Of a stretch of 64,000 bases of DNA, positions 26,016 to 33,551 are shown in pieces; the stretch's first letter is position 1; each line of letters starts with the position of its first letter. The translations under genes were made by a program, and so were the position numbers. The notes beneath the pieces are model-generated. The model did not search any database. It was not told the DNA's origin and saw only the letters and a list, made by a program, of their open reading frames with translations. The DNA comes from Longilinea arvoryzae (GTDB lineage Bacteria > Chloroflexota > Anaerolineae > Anaerolineales > Anaerolineaceae), in NCBI RefSeq assembly GCF_001050235.1, contig NZ_DF967973.1:229071-293070 (forward strand), read 5' to 3'.

Positions 26016-26038
26016 CCCGTGTACTTAATGGTATGCAT

Positions 26039-26077
26039 GCCCCCGGCAGGTCGGACCTGGCCGGGGGCGTTGCTTTT
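26039..26077 (+). terminator. Rho-independent terminator of the permease/barrel operon
   Basis: GCCCCCGGC-AGGT / ACCTGGCCGGGGGC stem with one bulge, then GTTGCTTTT. Confidence 0.85.
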
Positions 26078-26121
26078 AAGGCGGGGGCGTGGGATGGATT
26101 ACCCGCCTATTCTTCGACCCT

Positions 26122-26174
26122 TTAGTTTGTGATACAAACTAACTATTTACACAAACTAAATAATGCTATATACT
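26122..26174 (+). promoter_or_regulatory. Promoter with palindromic operator
   Basis: TTTACA (26146-26151), 17 bp, TATACT (26169-26174). Just upstream lies a perfect palindrome TTAGTTTGT-GAT-ACAAACTAA (26122-26142), and a further half-site ACAAACTAAA (26151-26160) falls in the spacer. The likely binder is the winged-helix protein encoded at 26810. Confidence 0.75.
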
Positions 26175-26214
26175 AATTTACAGCAAGAAAATTCTTCGGA
26201 GGATGCAGTCCATC

Positions 26215-26826
26215 ATGAATACGAACGAAATTCGCAAGATCACGACCCATTTTAACAATCTGCAGGGCCTGAAGAGCCTGCCGATTGGGGTCTATTTTCT
26301 CCTCCTGGCGGCCATTAATCTCGGCTGGTTGGGTCCCCTCAAAGACAGGGGTCTGCTCATGGCCATTCTGGCGCTGGCGCTCTTGTGCAGCGTCCTGATC
26401 CAGGCGGTCTACAACCGTCGCCACGGCAAAGTGGTCCAAACCCGGCGCTATCACGTGCGTGAGATTGTCTTCGTGTTGGCTGCCGTGATTTTGATCTTCC
26501 TGACAATCCTGCTGGATTCCATTTTGACCTACAATTTTGGTCTGAAGTTGAGTTTGCAGGGATTGGCGTGGGCCATTTTCTTCTTCTCCTTCGCCTGGTG
26601 GATCAAGCGCGTCCATTTCGCCATCTACGGCATGCTGTTCGTGGCGCTTTCCTTCCTGCCGCTTCTGGGCGGGGTGGACAAAGCCTGGTTGTTCGATTAT
26701 ACCCAGGGCTACATCGGGTGGATCCTGCTGGGATTATCCATGATCGTGGGTGGGGTGGTGGATCACCTGTACCTCGTGAACAATCTGCGGGCGGATGCTG
26801 AGGTGAAAGATGGCGCAAGTATTTGA
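26215..26826 (+). CDS. Small polytopic membrane protein of unknown function
   Basis: 203 residues from ATG 26215 (GGAGG 12 nt before; the earlier ATG 26203 has no spacing). There are about six membrane helices with a soluble stretch at the N-terminus (TNEIRKITTHFNNLQGLKSLP) and a basic loop after helix 2 (YNRRHGKVVQTRRYHVRE). No catalytic motif is visible. It overlaps the winged-helix regulator gene by 17 nt. A membrane protein plus small winged-helix regulator with its own operator is a recurring pair in which the regulator controls the membrane protein. Confidence 0.65.
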   Translation: MNTNEIRKITTHFNNLQGLKSLPIGVYFLLLAAINLGWLGPLKDRGLLMAILALALLCSVLIQAVYNRRHGKVVQTRRYHVREIVFVLAAVILIFLTILLDSILTYNFGLKLSLQGLAWAIFFFSFAWWIKRVHFAIYGMLFVALSFLPLLGGVDKAWLFDYTQGYIGWILLGLSMIVGGVVDHLYLVNNLRADAEVKDGASI

Positions 26827-27145
26827 GGAACTGGCCGGGCTGGACAAGGTCATTCACGAGCCGGCACGCCTGGCGATCCTGACGGCGCTTTCGGCCTGCG
26901 TCAGCGCGGACTTCACCTTCCTGCAGCACCTGACCGGGCTGACCCAGGGCAACCTGTCGGGGCACCTGGCCAAACTGGAGGAAGCCGGGCTGGTGAAACT
27001 GGAAAAGACCTTCGTCGACCGCCGGCCGAACACCATGGTCTCGCTGACCGGGCCGGGCAAAACGGCCATCGAGCACCACTGGCAGCAGTTGGAGCAGCTG
27101 CGCAAATCGGCGCAGGCGTGGAACGCAAAGGATAATCCGGAATGA
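26810..27145 (+). CDS. Winged-helix transcriptional regulator (HTH_34/ArsR-MarR type)
   Basis: 111 residues. The winged-helix core is plain: VIHEPARLAILTALSACVSADFTFLQHLTGLTQGNLSGHLAKLEEAGLVKLEKTFVDRRPNTMVSLTGPGKTAI. This matches the PF13601-type family (transcriptional regulators with a MarR-like fold). No metal-binding Cys pair of ArsR type. It overlaps the upstream gene, so it is translationally coupled, and probably binds the 26122-26160 operator. Confidence 0.85.
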   Translation: MAQVFEELAGLDKVIHEPARLAILTALSACVSADFTFLQHLTGLTQGNLSGHLAKLEEAGLVKLEKTFVDRRPNTMVSLTGPGKTAIEHHWQQLEQLRKSAQAWNAKDNPE

Positions 27146-27150
27146 CCGGC

Positions 27151-27182
27151 AAACCGGGCGGTTCAAGCGCCCGGTTTGTTCT
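27151..27182 (+). terminator. Rho-independent terminator after the regulator
   Basis: Perfect 10-bp stem AAACCGGGCG / CGCCCGGTTT with a 7-nt loop, then GTTCTT. It begins 5 nt after the stop codon. Confidence 0.8.
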
Positions 27183-27291
27183 TAATTAAGGATCGAGGCT
27201 GGATTCTGATGGGTCCGTTTTCGTTGCCCGCGCGGCCATCCTGATTGTATAATAAATCCGATCGATAATCTTCGAATCCGGAGGAAAACCC

Positions 27292-27933
27292 ATGCCTGCC
27301 AGACGCAAACCCACCCCGAAAAAATCTTCTGCGTTGATCCCGGTGCTGGCCGGGCTGCTGGCGCTGGGACTGATTCTGGCGATCGCCGGTTTTGGCTTTG
27401 CCGCCGCCCAGGAATCGCACGATTCCTTCTGCGCCTCCTGTCACACCCAGCCCGAGAGCACCTACTACGAGCGTTCGACCGCTGCCGCTGGCGTCGACCT
27501 GGCTTCGTTTCACACCGGCCAGAAGACGCGCTGCATCGATTGCCACGCCGGGTCGGGCCTGAGCGGAAGACTCGCCGCCGAGCTGATGGGCGCCCAAAAC
27601 GCGCTGCGCTGGTACACAAAGAATGCCGTCCAGCCGGCGCCGCTGACCCACCCGATCGGGGACGGCAACTGCCTCAAGTGCCACCAGGCCGTGACCCAGG
27701 AGGGCTACCAGTTGAAGGCCCCGGCGCTGCCCGGCAGCCAGATGGAGGAAGGCCGCGCGGGTCACTGGCACCAGTTCCTGGCGCGCTGGCAGGGCCTCGA
27801 CAAGAGCGCGGCCACCTGCGTGAGCTGCCACGCCGGCCATGCGACGGGTTCCACGGCCGACAATGGATTTATGGACATCCAATCCGTGCAATCCGTGTGC
27901 GAAGCCTGTCACCGGGTGGCGGGCGAGGGTTAA
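27292..27933 (+). CDS. Membrane-anchored pentaheme cytochrome c (NapC/NirT-like)
   Basis: 213 residues with a GGAGG ribosome site. One membrane helix at about residues 14-38 anchors the protein. Five CxxCH haem-c motifs follow: CASCH (47), CIDCH (81), CLKCH (127), CVSCH and CEACH near the C-terminus. The spacing and FCASCH start resemble NapC/NrfH-type quinol dehydrogenases, which have four haems. Such proteins pass electrons from the quinone pool to an extracytoplasmic reductase. No reductase or cytochrome c maturation gene is in the window, so the electron acceptor is unknown. Confidence 0.85.
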   Translation: MPARRKPTPKKSSALIPVLAGLLALGLILAIAGFGFAAAQESHDSFCASCHTQPESTYYERSTAAAGVDLASFHTGQKTRCIDCHAGSGLSGRLAAELMGAQNALRWYTKNAVQPAPLTHPIGDGNCLKCHQAVTQEGYQLKAPALPGSQMEEGRAGHWHQFLARWQGLDKSAATCVSCHAGHATGSTADNGFMDIQSVQSVCEACHRVAGEG

Positions 27934-28026
27934 CAAATCCGGCCCGGGCCGGGCGGAAATCTGCGCCGCGCCGCATCCGGCTGAAAGGGAACGTTCCGCT
28001 GACGGGAGATCCGGGGAGCGCATGCC

Positions 28027-28620
28027 ATGACAACCCATCCGACCCATCCGAAAGTCGATCAATATATCCAAAATGCCAATAAGTGGCGCGAAGCATTGGA
28101 GACCTTGCGGCCGATCCTGCTCGACAGTCCGTTGACCGAGGAGTTCAAGTGGGGCGTTCCGTGTTACACGATCGATCGTGCCAATGTGGTTTTGATGCAT
28201 GTTTTTAAAGAGTACTGCGCGCTTTTATTTTTCAAGGGCGCCCTGTTGAAGGACAGCCTGGGGATCCTGGTCCAGCAAACCCAAAATGTGCAGGCCAGCC
28301 GCCAGATCCGCTTCACCGCGGCCGAGCAGATCGCCGAGCTGGAGCCGGTCCTCAAAGCCTACATTCAGGAAGCCATCGATGTGGAAAAAGCCGGGCTGAA
28401 GGTGAATTTCAAAGCGACCGCCGAATTTTCCATGCCGGACGAACTGCGCGTGAAATTCGCGGCCGATCCGGCCTTCGAAGCCGCCTTCCAGGCCCTGACG
28501 CCCGGCCGCCAGCGAGCCTACCTGCTCTACTTTTCCGCGCCCAAACAATCCCAAACCCGCTCATCCCGCATCGAAAAATGCCTGCCGCAGATCCTCGCCG
28601 GGAAGGGCCTTAATGATTAG
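28027..28620 (+). CDS. DUF1801/YdeI family protein
   Basis: 197 residues. The N-terminal DUF1801 domain is clear (KWREALETLRPILLDSPLTEEFKWGVPCYT, VVLMHVFKEYCALLFFKGALL). The C-terminal half is the OmpdA-like domain (VNFKATAEFSMPDELRVKF, AFQALTPGRQRAYLLYFSAPKQSQTRSSRIEKCLPQIL). This two-domain layout is that of Bacillus YdeI. Its biochemical role is unknown. The TAG stop lies in the first unit of a TTAGC-type tandem repeat. Confidence 0.85.
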   Translation: MTTHPTHPKVDQYIQNANKWREALETLRPILLDSPLTEEFKWGVPCYTIDRANVVLMHVFKEYCALLFFKGALLKDSLGILVQQTQNVQASRQIRFTAAEQIAELEPVLKAYIQEAIDVEKAGLKVNFKATAEFSMPDELRVKFAADPAFEAAFQALTPGRQRAYLLYFSAPKQSQTRSSRIEKCLPQILAGKGLND

Positions 28621-28830
28621 CAATTAGCGGTTAGCCGTTAGCGATTAGCTATTAGCGGTTAGCCGTTAGCAATTGGCTTTTGGCACTTTCCTCATCCTCC
28701 TCATCCTCCTGATCCCTGTTTTCTTCATCTTTGTTCTCTTTATCCTTGTTTTCTTTATCCTGCTAATCCTGTCTATCCTGTTTTCTTCCTCTTCATCTTC
28801 ATCCCTGTTCTCTTCCTCCCGCCGCTTGTG
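28616..28830. repeat. TTAGC-type and ATCCT-type tandem repeats
   Basis: 28616-28676 holds about six degenerate units of (C/G)GATTAGC / GGTTAGCC. 28686-28815 is a pyrimidine-rich stretch of CATCCTCCT, TTTATCC and TCTTCATC units, the same family as 13369-13690. No gene supported. Confidence 0.75.
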
Positions 28831-28897
28831 CATTGGCGCAATCGATGCTATTCTATGATTCGTACCCAATTCAACCCACGCACCAGGAGGAGAACCG

Positions 28898-28996
28898 ATG
28901 GCGAAAGGCATGGACAAAGGCAAAGGCAAGGACAAGGAAAAAATGAAGAAGAAGAAGGTGAAAAAGGACGACAAGAAGGGCAAAACGACGCTTTGA
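28898..28996 (+). CDS. Lysine-rich microprotein, 32 residues
   Basis: ATG 28898 follows a near-perfect ribosome site AGGAGG with a spacer of about 9 nt. The product has 15 Lys in 32 residues, with Gly, Asp and Glu between them (MAKGMDKGKGKDKEKM, then KKKKVKKDDKKGKTTL). There are no hydrophobic or Cys residues. It is highly basic and likely disordered, so it may bind nucleic acid or acidic surfaces. The strong ribosome site and a following hairpin (29028) argue for a real gene. I do not recognise a named family. Confidence 0.6.
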   Translation: MAKGMDKGKGKDKEKMKKKKVKKDDKKGKTTL

Positions 28997-29027
28997 TCGC
29001 GTTGAGCCTTCATTCGCCCGGCAGAGG

Positions 29028-29055
29028 CCTCAGGGAACCCGCCAAGTCCCTGGGG
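29028..29055 (+). terminator. Possible terminator behind the microprotein gene
   Basis: CCTCAGGGA / TCCCTGGGG stem (one G-U pair), then TCTCTTGTT. The T run is weak. Confidence 0.5.
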
Positions 29056-29060
29056 TCTCT

Positions 29061-29113
29061 TGTTAGCGATTGGCTTTTAGCAGTTGACCGTTAGCTGTTA
29101 GCTGTTAATGATT
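29061..29113. repeat. TTAGC-type short tandem repeat
   Basis: TTAGCGATTGGCTTTTAGC, then GTTAGCTGTTAGCTGTTAATG units. Same family as 28616-28676 and 62786-62854. Confidence 0.7.
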
Positions 29114-29155
29114 CGGTTTTGGCTCCGCGTCCCTGCAACCCACCAACCCGGGCGA

Positions 29156-29193
29156 CCCTTGTAGGGGCAATTCATGAATTGCCCTTACAAGGG
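29156..29193. repeat. 38-nt near-perfect palindrome
   Basis: Arms start CCCTTGTAGGGGCAATTC and meet at CATG, with a single mismatch between arms. It is probably a dispersed palindromic (REP-like) element. It lies 119 nt before the methyltransferase start. Confidence 0.75.
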
Positions 29194-29311
29194 CCGCCGG
29201 TCGTGCCTCCTGCCGGGCCAGGATTTCAGACGGATGAGCGCCCCGGCAGGTATAATCGAGAAATCCGAACCGCATGGATTGCACAAACCTCGATCTTTAA
29301 AGGAAATATTC

Positions 29312-29923
29312 ATGGACATTCACGAAGAACGTTCGATGAAAAGCTATAACCAAAAAGCGGACAATTACGATGACACGCCGGATGGAAAATTCACCTATCG
29401 CTTCAAAGAGCAGTTGGTGAAGATCATCCGTATCCCGGAAGGGGGCAGCGTGCTCGACATTGCCTGTGGAAACGGCAGACTCTTGCAGATGCTGTCGCGG
29501 GGTCATCATTTTTCGGGCTACGGCGTCGACATCTCGGAAAAAATGGTCGAGAATGCCAGACGGATCGACCCGGGCATGGTTTTCGAAACCGCGCGGTGCA
29601 ACCAGCTGCCCTTCGAAGCTGCCTTTTTCGATGTCGTCACGGTATGCGCCGCGTTTCACCACTTCCCGGATATCGCCGGCTTCGCAAAGGAAGCTTTTCG
29701 GGTGGTAAAGCCCAATGGAATGCTTTACATCGCTGAGGTCTATTATCCGGCCTTCTTCAGAACGATTTTCAACCCATTCATCCGCTTCATGCAGGAGGGG
29801 GATGTGAAGCTCTACGCGCCCGAAGAGATCACGCGCCTTCTTCAAAGGACCGGTTTTACGAATGAGGTTTTGAGGATCGAGGACAATATTCAGGTCATCG
29901 GCGCAAGGCGCAGGGCGGGTTGA
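29312..29923 (+). CDS. Class I SAM-dependent methyltransferase
   Basis: 203 residues from ATG 29312 (AAAGGA upstream). Motif I is VLDIACGNGRLL near residue 51, followed by YGVDISEKMVENAR (motif Post I), CNQLPFEAAFFDVVTV (motif II) and RVVKPNGMLYIAE (motif III), as in Methyltransf_11/UbiE-like enzymes. The substrate is unknown. It stands alone before the defence region and has the backbone base composition. Confidence 0.85.
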   Translation: MDIHEERSMKSYNQKADNYDDTPDGKFTYRFKEQLVKIIRIPEGGSVLDIACGNGRLLQMLSRGHHFSGYGVDISEKMVENARRIDPGMVFETARCNQLPFEAAFFDVVTVCAAFHHFPDIAGFAKEAFRVVKPNGMLYIAEVYYPAFFRTIFNPFIRFMQEGDVKLYAPEEITRLLQRTGFTNEVLRIEDNIQVIGARRRAG

Positions 29924-30162
29924 TGGGCTCGGATACAGCGCCCGGAAAGGGAGATGGCCTCCGGTTGACATCGATCTTCCCCGTAACGCTGTCAGTGATT
30001 GGCCGTTCGCGATTAGCGGCCTGCTCTGGTAGGGTGCACCCGGCCTGTGCCATGTTGTGGCATTATGAGCGTTTCTTCGATGAGGTCTGAGGTCAGTGGA
30101 GGATTGTTGCGGGATTTGCAAAAAAAGGATGATATTGTATTTGTAGAGAGATTCCTGGCGTG

Positions 30163-30193
30163 TTGTAACTCTTTTAACTATTCACTGTATAAT
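30163..30193 (+). promoter_or_regulatory. Probable promoter of the helicase/methylase operon
   Basis: TATAAT at 30188-30193 preceded by TTGTAA at 30163-30168 (19-bp spacer, longer than ideal). It lies 49 nt before the chosen GTG start. The rest of 29924-30162 shows no gene. Confidence 0.45.
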
Positions 30194-30242
30194 CATGGGT
30201 AATTATCTTCACCAGGTAGCCTTCATAATTCTGGAGCATTCA

Positions 30243-33200
30243 GTGACACTCATTCCACCGGCTATACAAGATTCAGGTATTCGTGACAACTTTTCACGTG
30301 GTTCTGTAGCGGCCTTCTTACAGGAAAAAATCCGAGAAGGCTCTGAGTTATCCATCGTTTCTGCGTATTTTACAATCTATGCTTATGAAGCCTTAAAAGG
30401 CAATCTGGATCAGATTGCGCATTTGCGTTTCTTATTTGGCGAACCGAGCTTTATTCGGGCTCTGGACCCCAATAAGACTGAAAAAAAAGCTTATGGTATT
30501 CGAGATAATGGACTGAAGTTAATAAACCAATTATCTCAACGCAAGGCCGCCAAGGAATGCGCGGAATGGATCGCACAAAAAGTAGAAATCCGGTCCGTCA
30601 AGCAATCTAACCTTTTACATGGCAAAATGTATCACATCGCAAATGGTGGGGTGGAAGATGCGATTTTGGGCAGCTCGAACTTCACTGTCAGTGGGTTGGG
30701 GCTGGGAGACCACAATAATAATTTTGAACTTAACCTGGTGGTGGACAGCAACCGAGATCGCCGGGAACTGAAAAAATGGTTTGAAGAGCTTTGGAATGAC
30801 CCGGATAGGGTTGAGGACGTCCGGGATGAAGTGCTGAGCTATCTCGAACAACTCTATCAGGATAATGCGCCTGAGTTTATTTACTTTAAAACCTTATTTC
30901 ATATATTTGAGGCCAGCTTATCTGATGAAAGTAAAGATGGCATTGCAAATTTACAACCTCAAATTGTGGATACCGAAATCTGGAAAATGCTATTTGAGTT
31001 CCAGAAGGACGGCATGAGAGGCGCGATCAATAAGATCAATACTTATGGCGGGTGTATTCTGGCTGATAGCGTTGGGCTGGGCAAAACCTTCGTGGCGCTG
31101 GCAGTGATCAAGCATTTTGAACTGCGTAACCAGCGCGTTTTGGTGCTGTGTCCGAAGAAACTGCGAGAGAATTGGACAATTTACCAGGCGCAAAATAACA
31201 GCGAGCTTAATCCGCTGCTGCGCGATCGCTTCAGCTATACCGTGCTTTGTCACACTGACCTGAGCCGGGATGGAGGTCATTCAGGGGATATCGACCTGGA
31301 CAATTTTAACTGGGGCAATTTCGACCTGGTGGTGATTGATGAATCGCATAATTTCCGCAATAACACGCCGGGCCGCAGAGATGATAACGGTAACGTAATT
31401 CGCATGAGCCGGTACGAACGACTGATGGAAGATATCATCCGATCGGGCATCAAAACAAAAGTATTATTGCTTTCGGCCACTCCGGTTAATAACAACCTGA
31501 AAGACCTGCGCAATCAGATTTATTTCATCACTGAGAACAAGGATGATGTCTTCAAGGAATCATTGGGGCTTGCATCGATTGCAGAAACGCTGCGCGCAGC
31601 ACAAGTGACGTTTAGTGATTGGGCAAAGAAAGACCAGGAACGAAATACTGGCGTGTTGCTTGAACGTTTGAGTTCGGCATTCTTTAAGTTGCTGGATGCT
31701 TTAACGATAGCCCGTTCAAGAAACCATATAAAACGGTTTTATAAAGACTCGATCGATAAATTAGGCGGTTTTCCAAAACGCGAGAAACCCGAATCGATAT
31801 ACTCAGAAATTGATCTGGAAGGTAAGTTCTATACTTATGACCTCCTGAACGTTGAAATCGACAATTATAAATTATCCTTATTCAATCCCTCTTTTTATCT
31901 AAAGCCCGAATTCGTGAATCTCTACGATAAATCGACCGTAAAAGCCTTCACCCAGGCCAAGCGCGAAAATTATTTGATTGGTATGATGAAGGTGAACTTC
32001 CTCAAACGCCTTGAAAGTTCGGTGCATTCCTTCGACCTCACGTTGCAACGCACAATAAATAAGATCGACGAACTTTCAGCGCGCATTCGGCGTTTCCAGC
32101 AGTACCAGGTAGAAAACCCGGATGTCGATTGGGATGACTTGAAAATCGAGGATGTGGACGACGAGGAATTGCAAGAAGCCTTTGCAGTCAGCAAGGCCAA
32201 AATTAAAATGGCCCACCTAGACCTAACCGAGTGGCTGAAAGATTTAAAACGGGATCGTGATAAATTGTTCATGTTGCAATTGGTTGCCAACCAGGTGGGA
32301 GCGGACCGGGATGCCAAACTGGCCAGACTTAAAGAAATCATCTCGAAAAAGGTGATGAGCCCCACTTTAACCAAGTCGGGCGTCCCCAATCGCAAGGTGC
32401 TGGTGTTCACGGCTTTCGCCGATACAGCGACATACCTTTATGAAAACCTTAAAGACTGGGCGCGGCAGGAACTCGGCATTCATATTGCGGTCGTTTCGGG
32501 TGGATCTTCTGAGAATAAAACGACCTTAGGAAAGAGCGATTTCAATCAGATTTTGACCAACTTCTCACCCATCGCGAAGCACCGTGATCGAATGCACTCG
32601 ATGCCGCAGGAAGAAGAGATCGACCTGCTAATTGCCACCGACTGTATCAGTGAGGGCCAAAATCTGCAAGACTGCGATACGCTCATCAATTACGATATTC
32701 ACTGGAATCCGGTGCGGGTCATCCAGCGTTTTGGGCGAATCGACCGAATTGGAAGCATCAATCCGTCGGTGTACTTGATCAACTTCTGGCCAACGCAGGA
32801 TTTGGACAAGTACATCACGCTGAAATCGCGGGTTGAGGCGCGCATGGCGCTGGTGGACCTGACCGCTACCGCTGACGATAATCTGCTGAATGAAGCGATT
32901 GAAGACCTGATTAAAGAAGATTTACGCTATCGCGATAAGCAACTGAAAAAATTGAAAGAAGAAATCCTCGACCTTGAGGATGTGGATGACGGGATTTCCC
33001 TCACGGAATTCACCCTGGATGACTTCCGCGCCGACCTGAACCGCTATATCGAAGCCAACCGGAAGCTGTTGGAAGATGCGCCATTGGGATTGTACGCGAT
33101 CGTACCGGGAACCGCGACAAACATGATCGTTCAACCGGGGGTGATTTATTGCCTGAAGCAAAAGGGGGAAGCAAAACATGGTGCGACAGTGAACCCCTTG

Positions 33201-33551
33201 CAGCCATATTTCCTGGTATATGTCCGGAAAGATGGAGTGGTGCGCTATAATTTCACGCACCCCAAACAAATTTTGACGATCTTCCGGGAACTATGTGATG
33301 GCAAAACATCTGCTTATGAGGACTTATGCCAGTGCTTTAATGAGCAGACCCATAACGGTAGTGAGATGCAGGTATATAACGATTTGCTCCAAAAAGGCCT
33401 GGATGAGATCAGCAAGGCTTATCGAAAACGGGCAATTGGTGCGCTGACCGCGGGGCGGGGCGGGGTCCTTCCGTCCGAAAATGAGCAGGTCAATTCGCAA
33501 ACCGAGTTTGAACTGGTCACCTGGTTAATCATCGAAAAAGAAGCCGCATGA
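30243..33551 (+). CDS. PLD-nuclease/SNF2-type helicase, restriction-type effector
   Basis: 1102 residues from GTG 30243, chosen because GGAG lies 6 nt upstream; the ATG at 30195 sits 1 nt behind the TATAAT box. The N-terminal domain is phospholipase-D-like (HGKMYHI near residue 126 and GSSNFTVSGLG near 147), a fold used by several nucleases. The SNF2/DEAD helicase follows: LADSVGLGKTFVAL (Walker A, about 277), VIDESHNFRN (about 365), LLLSATPVNNN (about 411), and helicase-C motifs ATDCISEGQNLQ and QRFGRIDRIGS (about 800-835). It overlaps the methylase gene by 4 nt. Inferred role: ATP-driven DNA translocation and cleavage at sites left unmodified by the methylase. Confidence 0.85.
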   Translation: MTLIPPAIQDSGIRDNFSRGSVAAFLQEKIREGSELSIVSAYFTIYAYEALKGNLDQIAHLRFLFGEPSFIRALDPNKTEKKAYGIRDNGLKLINQLSQRKAAKECAEWIAQKVEIRSVKQSNLLHGKMYHIANGGVEDAILGSSNFTVSGLGLGDHNNNFELNLVVDSNRDRRELKKWFEELWNDPDRVEDVRDEVLSYLEQLYQDNAPEFIYFKTLFHIFEASLSDESKDGIANLQPQIVDTEIWKMLFEFQKDGMRGAINKINTYGGCILADSVGLGKTFVALAVIKHFELRNQRVLVLCPKKLRENWTIYQAQNNSELNPLLRDRFSYTVLCHTDLSRDGGHSGDIDLDNFNWGNFDLVVIDESHNFRNNTPGRRDDNGNVIRMSRYERLMEDIIRSGIKTKVLLLSATPVNNNLKDLRNQIYFITENKDDVFKESLGLASIAETLRAAQVTFSDWAKKDQERNTGVLLERLSSAFFKLLDALTIARSRNHIKRFYKDSIDKLGGFPKREKPESIYSEIDLEGKFYTYDLLNVEIDNYKLSLFNPSFYLKPEFVNLYDKSTVKAFTQAKRENYLIGMMKVNFLKRLESSVHSFDLTLQRTINKIDELSARIRRFQQYQVENPDVDWDDLKIEDVDDEELQEAFAVSKAKIKMAHLDLTEWLKDLKRDRDKLFMLQLVANQVGADRDAKLARLKEIISKKVMSPTLTKSGVPNRKVLVFTAFADTATYLYENLKDWARQELGIHIAVVSGGSSENKTTLGKSDFNQILTNFSPIAKHRDRMHSMPQEEEIDLLIATDCISEGQNLQDCDTLINYDIHWNPVRVIQRFGRIDRIGSINPSVYLINFWPTQDLDKYITLKSRVEARMALVDLTATADDNLLNEAIEDLIKEDLRYRDKQLKKLKEEILDLEDVDDGISLTEFTLDDFRADLNRYIEANRKLLEDAPLGLYAIVPGTATNMIVQPGVIYCLKQKGEAKHGATVNPLQPYFLVYVRKDGVVRYNFTHPKQILTIFRELCDGKTSAYEDLCQCFNEQTHNGSEMQVYNDLLQKGLDEISKAYRKRAIGALTAGRGGVLPSENEQVNSQTEFELVTWLIIEKEAA

